Below, piece by piece: positions 18,768-29,399 of a stretch of 64,000 bases of DNA. The stretch is from Burkholderia pyrrocinia (GTDB lineage: Bacteria > Pseudomonadota > Gammaproteobacteria > Burkholderiales > Burkholderiaceae). The stretch spans positions 1,922,001 through 1,986,000 of the forward strand of contig NZ_CP070977.1 in NCBI RefSeq assembly GCF_018417535.1. The letters are read 5' to 3'. A model generated the notes under the pieces. That model was given only the letters and a program-made list of their open reading frames with translations, did no database searches and had not been told where the DNA came from. Position numbers and translations under genes: made by a program. Numbering within the stretch: the stretch's first letter is position 1; each line of letters starts with the position of its first letter.

Positions 18768-18986
18768 ATGCCCAATCTGGATTTCACGCTGACCGGCGAA
18801 TACGTCGAGCTGCACAACCTTCTCAAGATCACCGGCCTCGCGGACAGCGGCGGCACCGCGAAGCTGATCGTCGCGTCCGGCGCGGTGAAAGTCGACGGCG
18901 CGGTCGAGCTTCGCAAGACCTGCAAGATCCGCGCGGGCCAGGTCGTGCTGCTCGGCGACACGCGCATCGCGGTGCGCGAGGCCTAG
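18768..18986 (+). CDS. S4-domain RNA-binding protein (YbcJ-like)
   Basis: 72 residues, essentially a lone S4 domain: YVELHNLLKITGLADSGGTAK, SGAVKVDGAVELRKTCKIR and AGQVVLLGD. Such proteins (E. coli YbcJ) bind RNA and may take part in ribosome or RNA maturation. A -10-like TATGAT lies at 18722-18727. The frame is open far upstream, but the ATG at 18768 gives the family length. Confidence 0.88.
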   Translation: MPNLDFTLTGEYVELHNLLKITGLADSGGTAKLIVASGAVKVDGAVELRKTCKIRAGQVVLLGDTRIAVREA

Positions 18987-19122
18987 GCTAGGGTCGTTCC
19001 CCCTGCCCCCGACATGGCCATCGGCGCGCGCGTTCGACACAGTACGAATAAAGCCGTAAGCTAGCCGTCTCTCAAAATAAATACAGACAGCGCGGGCCCG
19101 TACCCGCGCGAGCGCCCATTCC

Positions 19123-20511
19123 ATGTCGCATTCCGGTCTCACGCGGACGGCCGCTGCGCCGCCGTCCCTGTCCAGTCACGCCGCCGATACCGCGCGCCTC
19201 GCCGCACCGCTCGCGATCGCGCAACTTTCACAGATGGCGATGAGCGTCACCGACACGGTGCTGCTCGGTTCGCTCGGCCCCGATTCGCTCGCGGCCGGCG
19301 GTCTCGGCGCGAACTTCTTCTTCGTCATCGTGACCATTCTGCAAGGCGTGCTGTCGTCGGTCAGCGTGAGCGTCGCGCATGCGCGCGGCGCCCAGGCCGA
19401 GGACCGCGTGCCGCACATCTACTGGACGGGCTTCGCGCTGTCCGTGCTGCTCGCGATTCCGGCAATCATCGCGCTGTCGCTGGCCGAACCGATCCTGCTG
19501 ATGTTCCACGAGCCGCCGCTGCTCGCGCGCCACGTCGGCGAATACACAGGCATCCTGCGCTTCGCGGCGCTCGGCAGCCTGATCGGCGTCGGGCTGATGC
19601 GCGCGTTCCTGCCGGCGATCGGTGCCGCGCGACGGCTGCTGTGGGTGTCGATCGGCGGCGTCGGCGTCAACGGCGTGCTGAACTACGGGTTGATCCACGG
19701 CGCATTCGGGCTGCCGCGCCTCGGCTTTCTCGGTTCGGCGGTCGCGACGACGATCACGATCTGGCTCACCGCGCTCGCGCTGATCTGGCTGCTGCACGGC
19801 CGGCAGCGCTTCCGCCATTTCGTGACCGCGGCGCGCCCGAAGCTGCCCGTGATGGGCGAGCTGATCGGCATCGGCTGGCCTGTCGCGATCACGTACGGAG
19901 TCGAATCGACGCTGTTCCTCGGCACCGGCCTCACGGTCGGCGTGCTCGGCGCGACGTCGCTCGCCGCGCACCAGATCGCGCTGAACGTCGCGTCGGTGTC
20001 GTTCATGGTGCCGCTCGCGATCGGCCAGGCCGCCAATGTCCGCGTCGGCTACTGGGTCGGCGCGGGCTCGCCCGTCGCCGCGCGGCATGCGGGCTTCGTC
20101 GCGCTCGCGCTCGGCGTCGCGTTCATGTCGCTGTCTGGCGTCGTGATGATCGTCGCGCCGCACACGATCGTCGGCCTGTACCTTCACCTCGATGACCCGG
20201 CCAACGCGGCCACGGTGTCGCTCGCCGCGTCGCTGCTCGGCATCGCCGCGGTGTTCCAGATCGTCGACGGGATGCAGACCGTCGCGTCGGGCGCGCTGCG
20301 CGGCCTGAAGGACACGCGCGTCCCGATGCTCGCCGCGACCTTCGGCTACTGGGGCATCGGCTTCCCGACCGGCTACTGGTTCGCGTTCCATGCGGGCCTC
20401 GGCGCGCGTGGCCTGTGGTGGGGACTCGCGGCCGGCCTCGCGAGCGTCGCGGCGCTGATGGCCTGGCGCTTTCATCTGAAGACCGCGTCGCTCATCGCGG
20501 CGCGGCACTGA
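19123..20511 (+). CDS. MATE-family multidrug efflux protein (NorM-like)
   Basis: 462 residues, 12 predicted membrane helices. Family patterns: AAPLAIAQLSQMAMSVTDTVLLGSLG near the N-terminus, ALNVASVSFMVPLAIGQAANVRVG in the middle repeat, and RGLKDTRVPMLAATFGYW late in the protein. It probably exports cationic drugs with Na+ or H+. Stands alone. Confidence 0.92.
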   Translation: MSHSGLTRTAAAPPSLSSHAADTARLAAPLAIAQLSQMAMSVTDTVLLGSLGPDSLAAGGLGANFFFVIVTILQGVLSSVSVSVAHARGAQAEDRVPHIYWTGFALSVLLAIPAIIALSLAEPILLMFHEPPLLARHVGEYTGILRFAALGSLIGVGLMRAFLPAIGAARRLLWVSIGGVGVNGVLNYGLIHGAFGLPRLGFLGSAVATTITIWLTALALIWLLHGRQRFRHFVTAARPKLPVMGELIGIGWPVAITYGVESTLFLGTGLTVGVLGATSLAAHQIALNVASVSFMVPLAIGQAANVRVGYWVGAGSPVAARHAGFVALALGVAFMSLSGVVMIVAPHTIVGLYLHLDDPANAATVSLAASLLGIAAVFQIVDGMQTVASGALRGLKDTRVPMLAATFGYWGIGFPTGYWFAFHAGLGARGLWWGLAAGLASVAALMAWRFHLKTASLIAARH

Positions 20512-20653
20512 GCGCGACACGACACGAAATCGCGGCCGGCGCTATGCTTGTCGGCTGAAGACCTCAAGACGCCGTGCAAGCGGCGCGACTGCCTCACGAT
20601 ACGTCTGACGCCGCGCGACGCGCGGCCTTTCCCCTTTCCAGGAGGAGTGCATC

Positions 20654-22048
<1,395 letters not shown>

Positions 22049-22060
22049 AGGCAGGACGAC

Positions 22061-22087
22061 GGGCGCGGCGCGAAGCGCGCAGCGCCC
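22061..22087. terminator. GC hairpin between fumC and the thioesterase gene
   Basis: GGGCGC/GCGCCC outer stem with an inner GCGC/GCGC stem and GAA loop, lying between convergent genes. It lacks a T run, so terminator function is uncertain. Confidence 0.35.
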
Positions 22088-22095
22088 GCGGACGG

Positions 22096-22608
22096 TCAGA
22101 CCGCGCCCTTCGCGACCTCTTCCGGCTTCATCTCGACGATCTTGTCGAGCGCGGCCCGCACGTCGGCCGCATATTTCGCGAGCACCTTCTGTTCGTCGGT
22201 CTCGGGCACGAACGGCGGCACCGGCACCGGGTTGCCGTTCTCGTCGACCGCGACGAACACGACAAGGCAGTCGGTCGTCTGGCGCAGCACGCCGCCCTTC
22301 GGGTCGCCGGCGTGCACGGACACATGGATGTGCATGCTGGTGCGGCCCGTCGCGACGACGCGCGCCTTCAGCTCGACGAGATTGCCGACCAGGATCGGAC
22401 GCTGGAAACGGATGTTGCCGACGCTGACCGTCACGCAATAGCGGCTCGACCAGACGGCCGCGCACGCATAGGCGACCTCGTCGATCCACTTCATCAGCGC
22501 GCCGCCATGCACCTTGCCGCCGAAGTTCACGGACGACGGCTCGGCGAGGAAGCGGAATACGGTTTCGGTGCGGTCGAGGGCGGCCGGTACGGGGGACGGT
22601 TGGGACAT
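22096..22608 (-). CDS. Acyl-CoA thioesterase (hotdog fold, YciA/ACOT type)
   Basis: 170 residues. The hotdog motif NFGGKVHGGALMKWIDEVAY contains the catalytic Asp, and a second conserved strand is HVSVHAGDPKGG. Hydrolyses acyl-CoA to free acid and CoA. The ATG at 22608 has GGAG 8 bases upstream and matches family length; the open frame beyond is not coding. On the minus strand a TATAAT (about 22645-22655) may be its -10. Confidence 0.88.
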   Translation of the reverse strand: MSQPSPVPAALDRTETVFRFLAEPSSVNFGGKVHGGALMKWIDEVAYACAAVWSSRYCVTVSVGNIRFQRPILVGNLVELKARVVATGRTSMHIHVSVHAGDPKGGVLRQTTDCLVVFVAVDENGNPVPVPPFVPETDEQKVLAKYAADVRAALDKIVEMKPEEVAKGAV

Positions 22609-22736
22609 CTTGTTGGCTCCAGGCGGCAGGGGCGCTGTAATCGGGCCATTATACGTTGCACTGCGGCAACGCGTCGCGGCGCGCCCCGTGTGGCGCGGCG
22701 GCGTTGGCCGCCCCCACGCGCATGAATCGGCGCCCG

Positions 22737-22877
22737 TCAGCGGCGTATCGTGATGCCCTGATCGATCGTTCCGTACATCTCGAGGCTGCCGCCCCGCTCG
22801 CCGGCGGTGCCCGCGCCGCCCTGCGCACAGGCCGCGCAGACGAGCGCGGCCGCCAACAGGCAAAAAATCGTCTTCAT
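22737..22877 (-). CDS. Small lipoprotein-like protein (46 residues)
   Basis: A short ORF. It starts MKTIFCLLAAALVCAACAQGG, which looks like a lipoprotein or Sec signal with Cys at residue 17 as the possible lipidation site. The -3 residue is Cys instead of the usual Leu, so the lipobox is imperfect. The short mature part is Gly-rich and ends SLEMYGTIDQGITIRR. No strong ribosome-binding site is visible. The remainder of the gap (22609-22736 and 22878-23078) holds no gene I can support. Confidence 0.6.
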   Translation of the reverse strand: MKTIFCLLAAALVCAACAQGGAGTAGERGGSLEMYGTIDQGITIRR

Positions 22878-23078
22878 CGTTGCATCGTGTCACGTGCGGC
22901 GGCCCGCTGCCGCCCCGTTCGGCCATTCTACGCGTGCCCTGCTCGGGGCCGCAGTCCGGTCCGCCGCAGGGCCGGTACCCGCGCCGCCATCGCTGCATCC
23001 GACATTTCAGCCGGATCCGAAACATCGAATGCCGGCACCCACTACACTGCAAGTCATCCCGCCTGACGAGACACGACG

Positions 23079-23786
23079 ATGACCGATCACGACGACCACC
23101 ACTTTCCGGGCCTGAGCCGCATCGGCGCGCTGATCGCCGACCCGGGGCGCGCCGCGATGCTGTGGGTGCTGATGGACGGCAGCGCACGACCGGCCGGCGA
23201 ACTGACGATGATCGCGGGGCTGTCGCCGTCTGCGGCGAGCGCGCACCTTGCGCGGCTGACCGACGGCGGCCTGCTCGCGCTCGACGTGCGCGGCCGGCAC
23301 CGCTATTACCGGATCGCATCGGCCGACATCGCGGCGTCGCTCGAGGCGCTCGCGAACGTCGCCCGCGCGGCCGCGCCGCACCGCCCGGTTCCGCCGCCGT
23401 CGCGCACGGTGCCGGCCGAACTGCGCTACGCGCGCACCTGCTACGACCACATGGCCGGCGAGCTCGCGGTGCGCATCTTCGACGGGCTCACCGCGCGCGG
23501 CTGGCTGCTCGCCAGCGGCGATGCGATCGAGACCACCGAACTCGGCACCCAGGCACTCGCGCAATGGGGCATCGACGTCGCCCAGCAGCGCGCGCGCCGG
23601 CGCCGTTTCGCGTGCGGCTGTCTCGACTGGAGCGAGCGGCGCTCGCATCTCGGCGGCGCGCTCGGCGCCGCGCTGCTCGACAGCTTCTGCGCGCACGGCT
23701 GGATCGAGCGCTCCGCTCGGCCGCGCGTGCTGCGCGTCACCGTGCCCGGGCAGCAGGTTTTCGACGGGTGGCTTACGTCCGCTTGA
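23079..23786 (+). CDS. ArsR-family transcriptional regulator
   Basis: 235 residues. N-terminal winged helix-turn-helix of ArsR/SmtB type (PGRAAMLWVLMDGSARPAGEL, then SPSAASAHLARLTDGGLL and RGRHRYYRIA, residues about 18-90). The C-terminal half is an extra domain with a Cys pair (FACGCLDWSERRSHLGG), a layout seen in larger ArsR-like regulators. Ligand unknown; metal binding through these cysteines is a guess. A -10-like TACACT is at 23043-23048. Confidence 0.87.
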   Translation: MTDHDDHHFPGLSRIGALIADPGRAAMLWVLMDGSARPAGELTMIAGLSPSAASAHLARLTDGGLLALDVRGRHRYYRIASADIAASLEALANVARAAAPHRPVPPPSRTVPAELRYARTCYDHMAGELAVRIFDGLTARGWLLASGDAIETTELGTQALAQWGIDVAQQRARRRRFACGCLDWSERRSHLGGALGAALLDSFCAHGWIERSARPRVLRVTVPGQQVFDGWLTSA

Positions 23787-23948
23787 CGCCTGTATTGCGG
23801 CTGCACGACAACGGCGCGCGATGGACAGGTTTTGTTACATCGCGTGCCATCCGGCTTACAAAACACCGAGCATTGAAACAGGCCGAGCGGATATTGTGAA
23901 CTCAACGGCACGAATCGACGCGCCGCGATAACGACGAAGACGTTCACC

Positions 23949-26522
23949 ATGGCCACCCTGTTCACGCTCAAGCGAACCGCCCGCTACACGCTGCTCGCGT
24001 TCGCCGCGCTTGCGGCACTGCCCCCCGCATTCGCGCAATCGGCCGATGCCCGGCCGTATGCGGCCGCGGCACGGCAACCGGGTGGCGATCCGCCGAGCCG
24101 CGTCGCGCGGCTCAATTACCTGTCCGGCGCCGTGACGACCGAACCGGCCGGCACTGATACCTGGTCGTATGCCGCCGTAAACCGGCCGCTGACGACCGGC
24201 GACCAGCTCTGGAACGATGCCGGCGCGCGCTCGGAACTGCACATCGGCTCGACCGCGGTGCGGCTCGGCAATTCGACGAGCCTGTCGGTGCTGAACCTCG
24301 ACGACACGACGACGCAACTGAAGGTCGGCCTCGGCACCGTATCGACGCACGTGCGCGAGCTGCCGGCCGGCGGGGCGTACGAAATCGACACGCCGAACCT
24401 CGCGCTCGGCATCACGAGCCCCGGCGACTATCGCGTCGATGTCGCGCCGAACGGCGCGAGCACGACGGTAACGGTGCGCAGCGGCAGCGCGACCGTCTAC
24501 GGCAGCAACGGGCAGTATCCGCTGTCGCCCGGACAGCAGGTCGTGTTCACGGGCACCGACCTGCAGGTTGCGCAGCAATCGCCGGCGCCTGGGCCCGATG
24601 CGCTCGACCAGTGGGCTGCCAGCCGCGACGCGGCCGAGGAGCGCTCGGTATCGGCCCGCTACGTGTCTCGCGACGTTCCCGGCTACCAGGATCTCGACGC
24701 GAACGGCACGTGGCGCGAAACCCCGAATTACGGCGCGGTATGGGTGCCGAACGACACGCCGGCCGACTGGGCGCCGTATCACGACGGCCACTGGATCTGG
24801 CAGGCGCCGTGGGGCTGGACATGGGTCGACGATGCACCGTGGGGCTTCGCGCCGTATCACTACGGTCGCTGGGCGTACGTGGACGATAGCTGGGCATGGG
24901 TGCCCGGCCCGATGGTCGTCAGCGAGCCGCCCGTCTATGCGCCGGCGCTCGTCGCGTTCGTCGGTGGCGGCGGCGGTCCCGACTGGAGCGTCGCGCTTAC
25001 CGTCGGCGGCGTCGCCGCGGCCGGCTGCGCATGGTTCGCGCTCGGCCCGGGCGAATCGTGGCACCCGGGCTGGGGCGGCTGGAGCCCGCACTACTACGAC
25101 CGCGTGAACCGCAACATCGTGGTGAACAACGTCAACGTGAACGTGAACAAGACCGTGAACGTGACGAACATCACCAATATCACCAACATCAACAAGACGT
25201 ACGTGAACTTCCACGCGCCGCACGCGATCACGGCCGTGCCGGCCTCCGCGTTCGTGCACGGCCAGCCTGTTGCGCACTTCTCGCAGCACGTCGATCCGCA
25301 GCAGTGGCGCAACGCGCACGTGACACCGGGTACGCCCGGCATTGCGCCGGTGCGCCAGAGCTTTACCGGCGGGTTGCGCAATGCCGACTACCGTCCGCCG
25401 GCGGCCATCGCGCAGCACCCGTACGTCGCGACGCGCAATCCTGCGGTGCCGGCCGCGTATCGCGACCAGGCCGCCGCCCACCTCGCGCAGCAAGGCGGGC
25501 GCGTACCGGGCGCCGGCGCCCCCGTCGTGAAGACGAACGTGCCGGCCGACTACACGGCTCGCCCGGTTCGCGTTCCAGGCAACCCGAACGGCGGCGCATG
25601 GGCCATGCACAACGTACAGCTCGTGAATCCGCACGGCCCCGTCGTGCAGCCGACACGCGCGCCGCGCGAAGGCCAGCCGCCCGCCGTGCAGGCCGGACGG
25701 ACGGGTGCACCGGTGCCAGTGCCGGTGCCGGGCGCGCCCAATATCGCGCGGCCGGCGAACGGCGAGAACCCCAATGCGCCGCGCTTCGCCAACGGCGGCA
25801 TGCCGCAGGCACCGGGTAACCCGGCACCGCATCAGGCATTCGGGCCCGGAAACGGCGTCCCGCATCCGCCGGTGGCCGGCAATTTCCCGTCGGCCATCGG
25901 CAACACGCACGCAGCCGAGGCGCCGTCGCCTGCATGGATGCAGCCGCACACGCCGATGGAGCGCCAGCGCCCCACCCCGCCGACCGCGCTCCACGCGGCA
26001 GGACAGAATGCGCTGCCGCCCGTGCGCAGCGCGGTGCCGGTGCCGCATCCTGACGGCGCGCCGGCGCCGCAGGGCGCGCATCCCGACGGCCGGAACGAAG
26101 CGCCGCGTGCGCTGCCGCAACCGCGGATCGACACGACAGCGCAGATCCCGCAGCCACGTCCGCGCCCGGAATTGCCGACGCCGGCCCAGCATGCGCAGCC
26201 GCAGCCGCAACCGGAACGGGCCGCCCCCGCGCCGCAACCGCGCCCCGAATTCGCGCAACCGGCACCGCACCGCGAAGTCGCGCCGCCGCGCGTGAACGAG
26301 TACCACCCGCCGGCCCCCGCCGTGCACGAAATGCCGCGCCCGCAACCGCAGGCGCCGCGCGTGGAACCACGGCCGTCGATGCCCGCGCCGCACATGGAGC
26401 CGCGACCGTCGATGCCCGCACCCCGGATGGAACCGCGGCCGCAACCGGCGCCGCACGTCGAAGCACCGCGCCCGAGCAACCCGCCGCCGCAAGGCGGTCA
26501 CGATGAGCGGCACCGCCAGTAA
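23949..26522 (+). CDS. Large secreted FecR/DUF6600-type protein with Asn-rich and Pro-rich regions
   Basis: 857 residues. Signal peptide at residues 1-30 (ALPPAFAQS). Residues about 50-200 form a FecR-like domain (RLNYLSGAVTTEPAG, WNDAGARSELHIG, LGNSTSLSVLNL). Residues about 250-325 hold Trp/Tyr-rich tandem units typical of DUF6600 proteins (WAPYHDGHWIWQAPWGWTWV, PWGFAPYHYGRWAYVDDSW). A Val/Asn repeat (NVNVNVNKTVNVTNITNITN) at about 390-415 is followed by a Pro/Gln/Ala-rich tail of about 400 residues with a tandem repeat. No TonB or sigma-factor gene adjoins, so it is not a classical FecR regulator. Role in the envelope or surface is inferred. Confidence 0.85.
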   Translation: MATLFTLKRTARYTLLAFAALAALPPAFAQSADARPYAAAARQPGGDPPSRVARLNYLSGAVTTEPAGTDTWSYAAVNRPLTTGDQLWNDAGARSELHIGSTAVRLGNSTSLSVLNLDDTTTQLKVGLGTVSTHVRELPAGGAYEIDTPNLALGITSPGDYRVDVAPNGASTTVTVRSGSATVYGSNGQYPLSPGQQVVFTGTDLQVAQQSPAPGPDALDQWAASRDAAEERSVSARYVSRDVPGYQDLDANGTWRETPNYGAVWVPNDTPADWAPYHDGHWIWQAPWGWTWVDDAPWGFAPYHYGRWAYVDDSWAWVPGPMVVSEPPVYAPALVAFVGGGGGPDWSVALTVGGVAAAGCAWFALGPGESWHPGWGGWSPHYYDRVNRNIVVNNVNVNVNKTVNVTNITNITNINKTYVNFHAPHAITAVPASAFVHGQPVAHFSQHVDPQQWRNAHVTPGTPGIAPVRQSFTGGLRNADYRPPAAIAQHPYVATRNPAVPAAYRDQAAAHLAQQGGRVPGAGAPVVKTNVPADYTARPVRVPGNPNGGAWAMHNVQLVNPHGPVVQPTRAPREGQPPAVQAGRTGAPVPVPVPGAPNIARPANGENPNAPRFANGGMPQAPGNPAPHQAFGPGNGVPHPPVAGNFPSAIGNTHAAEAPSPAWMQPHTPMERQRPTPPTALHAAGQNALPPVRSAVPVPHPDGAPAPQGAHPDGRNEAPRALPQPRIDTTAQIPQPRPRPELPTPAQHAQPQPQPERAAPAPQPRPEFAQPAPHREVAPPRVNEYHPPAPAVHEMPRPQPQAPRVEPRPSMPAPHMEPRPSMPAPRMEPRPQPAPHVEAPRPSNPPPQGGHDERHRQ
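26363..26461 (+). repeat. 33-base tandem repeat in the secreted protein's tail
   Basis: Two full 33-base units encoding EPRPSMPAPHM and EPRPSMPAPRM (26363-26395, 26396-26428) and a diverged third (EPRPQPAPHVE). In frame with the Pro-rich tail. Confidence 0.75.
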
Positions 26523-26540
26523 GTGCCGCAAACGTGGAAC

Positions 26541-26580
26541 AAAAAGGCCCGACCGGCATCAGCCGGTCGGGCCATCTTTC
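26541..26580. terminator. Bidirectional terminator between the FecR-like gene and thyA
   Basis: Perfect 12-bp stem (ggcccgaccggc/gccggtcgggcc), 4-base loop, A5 on the left and a T-rich right side. Serves convergent genes. Confidence 0.85.
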
Positions 26581-26624
26581 TGCGGGGGCCGGGCCGGTGA
26601 AACCGCGCGGTCCGGGCCGGGCAA

Positions 26625-27596
26625 TCAGACCGCCATCGGCGCGGTCAGCGGCTCGTGGTGGCGGTAGCCGACGAGCGAAAAATCGGACGGCTCGATCTGC
26701 TCCAGCCACTCGGGCGCATAGACGCCCGTCTTCGCGTATTCGGGCACGCGCTCGGCAATCTCGAGCCGCGGGCTTTCGTACGGCTCGCGCGCAAGCTGTT
26801 GCTGCAGCATGTCGAGCTGGTTCTCGTAGATGTGCGCATCGCCGATGAAATACGTAAACCAGCGCGGCGTGTAGCCCGTCAGGCGGCCGACGAGCGACAG
26901 CAGCGCGGCCCCTTCCGTCAGGTTGAACGGCGTGCCGAGCCCGACGTCGTTGCTGCGGATGTACAGGCACAGCGAGATCTCGCGCTTCGTCGCGTTCGGC
27001 AGGAACTGGTACAGCAGATGGCATGCAGGCAGCGCGATCTGGTCGAGCACGGCCGGATTCCACGCGTGAAACAGGATGCGACGGTCGGCCGGGTTCTCCA
27101 TGATCGTGTCGAGGCACTGGCGCAACTGGTCGATCGCCTTGTACAGCAGCACCTTCGGCGCGCCGTCTTCGTCAAAACGCGTGACGATCCGGAAACCGCG
27201 ACGCGTCGCGTCGGCGATCTGCGCGTCGGCGCCCGCGTCGAGCACCTTGTATCCCGGCCACTGACGCCATTGGACCCCGTACACGTCGCCGAGATCGTCG
27301 ACGCCCTGGCGATACGGGTTCGCAAGCCATTGCGCGTTCTCGTTCGCGTTCGCGTCCCACACCTTGCAGCCAAGCGCGCGGAAATCGGCCGCGCTACGCG
27401 ACGCGCGCAGGAAACCGACCAGTTCGCCGATCGCGGACTTGAACGCGAGCTTCTTGGTCGTGACGGCCGGGAAGCCTTGCTGCAGGTCGAAGCGCAGCAT
27501 CGCGCCCGGCATGCTGACGGTGCGGATCCCCGTGCGGTTCTCCTGCCAGCTGCCGGTATCGAGAATGGTACGAACGAGGTCGAGATACTGTTTCAT
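26625..27596 (-). CDS. thyA: Thymidylate synthase ThyA
   Basis: Methylates dUMP to dTMP using methylene-tetrahydrofolate. The 323-residue protein has the catalytic Cys in [11 protein letters not shown], the phosphate-binding [10 protein letters not shown] and the C-terminal TAPMAV. It is about 60 residues longer than E. coli ThyA (264) because of insertions in the middle, around [20 protein letters not shown]. The start [10 protein letters not shown] matches the family and has GAAGGAA 5-6 bases upstream. It forms a functional pair with folA at 30136, which recycles the dihydrofolate produced. Confidence 0.96.
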   Translation of the reverse strand: MKQYLDLVRTILDTGSWQENRTGIRTVSMPGAMLRFDLQQGFPAVTTKKLAFKSAIGELVGFLRASRSAADFRALGCKVWDANANENAQWLANPYRQGVDDLGDVYGVQWRQWPGYKVLDAGADAQIADATRRGFRIVTRFDEDGAPKVLLYKAIDQLRQCLDTIMENPADRRILFHAWNPAVLDQIALPACHLLYQFLPNATKREISLCLYIRSNDVGLGTPFNLTEGAALLSLVGRLTGYTPRWFTYFIGDAHIYENQLDMLQQQLAREPYESPRLEIAERVPEYAKTGVYAPEWLEQIEPSDFSLVGYRHHEPLTAPMAV

Positions 27597-27637
27597 GCGG
27601 GTTCCTTCGGCCGCGAGGGCGGCCGTACCCGCCAATT

Positions 27638-29035
27638 TTAGCAAGCGTGCTGCGGAAGCTCCGGCAACGGCGCCGAAAACCCTGCCAGCGTATCGCCGCG
27701 GTCGCGCATTCCGTGCGCACACATCAGCCGGTAAAGCGTGACGCGCGACACGCCGAGTTCGCGTGCGGCGTCCGCAAAACGGCCGCGATGGCGCAGCAGC
27801 GCCTGCTCGATCGCCTGCCGTTCGGCCGCTTCCCGCGCCTCCAGCAGCGACACGGGCGCGAGGGTCGCGAAGGCGTGCAGCTCGAGATCGGCCGCGGTGA
27901 TCATCCTGCCTTCCGACATCACGATCGCACGGCGCACGCGATTGATCAGCTCACGCACGTTGCCCGGCCACGAATAGCCGTACAGCGAGGCCACCGCATC
28001 AGGGGAAAAGCCGCGCAGGCGGCGATGCGCATCGCCCTTGAAACGCTCGAGCATGTGGCGCGCGAGCACCTCGATGTCCTTGCCGCGCGCACGCAGCGGC
28101 GGCTCTTCGATCTTCAGCACGCACAGGCGATGGAACAGGTCTTCGCGGAACCGTCCTTCGCGCAACGCCGTTTCCATGTCCACATGCGTCGCGCAGATCA
28201 CGCGCACATCGACCGGCACCGACACGTGCGCACCGAGCCGTTCGATCTTGCCTTCCTGCAGGAAGCGCAACAGGCTCGCCTGGCTTTCGAGCGGCAGGTC
28301 GCCGATCTCGTCGAGAAACAGCGTGCCGCTGTTGGCGGCCTCGACGCGGCCGATCTTGCGCTGGTTCGCGCCAGTGAATGCGCCGCGCTCGTAGCCGAAC
28401 AACTCGGCCTGCAGCAACGTCGACGGGATCGCCCCGCAATTGATCGCGATGAACGGCGCCTGCGCGCGCGACGAGCGCTCGTGAATCGCGACCGCCGTCA
28501 GTTCCTTGCCCGTACCCGATTCGCCGGAGATGAACACCGGTGCATCGGTCGCCGCGACGCGACGGATTGTCCTGAAGAGTCCGAGCATCGCATCGCAGGT
28601 ACCGACCATCTCGCCTTCGCTGCGCCCCGCACCGGCGGGCGGCACAACAGGTTCGGTCAGCGCGACCATGCCATGCGCATGACCGACGGTCTCGACGATC
28701 CGCGACGTCTCGTACGGCATCGTCACGTAGTCGAAGCAATAATCGCGAATGAGATGGCGCAACGTGGCGTCCTGCAACTGGCCGCGCCGCGTCGCGGCGA
28801 TCCAGCCGATGTGCTGGATGCTCAGGCAGGATTCGAGTTCGCGCAGGTCCGAGGGCTTGAAGCCCGGCGAGAAATCGAGCAGACCGGCCGTTGCAACGCC
28901 GTGCTGCACGACGCGCCGTACGTCGCGTACGGTCTCCGCGAGATCGACACGCCAACCGCATTCGTCGAAATGGCCGCGCAACGCGTCGTTCGGTTCGCGC
29001 GAATAATAGATCACGTGCCGCTGATCGGCTCCCAT
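27638..29035 (-). CDS. Sigma-54-dependent enhancer-binding regulator (VpsR/FleQ-like)
   Basis: About 465 residues. The N-terminal domain (residues about 1-125, with [15 protein letters not shown] and [17 protein letters not shown]) resembles the degenerate receiver of VpsR-type regulators and lacks a clear phosphoacceptor pocket. The AAA+ domain has Walker A GESGTGKE, the sigma-54 contact loop GAFTGA, Walker [12 protein letters not shown] and the R-finger region FREDLFHRL. The C-terminus is a Fis-type helix-turn-helix ([19 protein letters not shown]). The Met at 29035 has GGGGTGGG upstream and is preferred; Met at 29059 is possible. VpsR-like regulators often answer to cyclic di-GMP and control exopolysaccharide; that is inference here. 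It is divergent from a sigma-54 promoter. Confidence 0.9.
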   Translation of the reverse strand: MGADQRHVIYYSREPNDALRGHFDECGWRVDLAETVRDVRRVVQHGVATAGLLDFSPGFKPSDLRELESCLSIQHIGWIAATRRGQLQDATLRHLIRDYCFDYVTMPYETSRIVETVGHAHGMVALTEPVVPPAGAGRSEGEMVGTCDAMLGLFRTIRRVAATDAPVFISGESGTGKELTAVAIHERSSRAQAPFIAINCGAIPSTLLQAELFGYERGAFTGANQRKIGRVEAANSGTLFLDEIGDLPLESQASLLRFLQEGKIERLGAHVSVPVDVRVICATHVDMETALREGRFREDLFHRLCVLKIEEPPLRARGKDIEVLARHMLERFKGDAHRRLRGFSPDAVASLYGYSWPGNVRELINRVRRAIVMSEGRMITAADLELHAFATLAPVSLLEAREAAERQAIEQALLRHRGRFADAARELGVSRVTLYRLMCAHGMRDRGDTLAGFSAPLPELPQHAC

Positions 29036-29072
29036 ATGCCCACCCCGTTCATCAACCATCTAACGATTGCCG

Positions 29073-29092
29073 CGCACGTCAAGTCACGTGCG
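29073..29092. promoter_or_regulatory. Inverted repeat upstream of the sigma-54 regulator gene
   Basis: CGCACGT and ACGTGCG arms (7 bp) separated by 6 bases. It lies 37-57 bases upstream of the preferred start. Possible operator; the binding protein is unknown. Confidence 0.4.
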
Positions 29093-29399
29093 AAAGGATC
29101 GAATCGGGTCAGCCAATGGTGGCTCGATTCGCCATGCCGATGCGCGGCAACGACAAAGCCTCGCATGATGGCGCTTATCTCGCGTCCGTTTTTTTGATCA
29201 AGACAGCTTAGTTATAGGCACTGAATACGACAAATCGATTTCAGCGCCAGTGGCGATGCGGCCGAATCGCTCAGGAAGTCGACGCACGTCAATCATCTGC
29301 ACATAGCACTTGCGCAGCGAAGTGTTCTTTCATCGGCACACGCGCAGATTTTCATCCTTGAAGCGTATCGATTGAATCCGCAGTATTCCCGAGCCCCCT

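Noticed and set aside
22609..23078. Upstream extension of the thioesterase frame into the gap
   Set aside because: The extension is low-complexity with no thioesterase similarity, whereas the ATG at 22608 has a ribosome-binding site.
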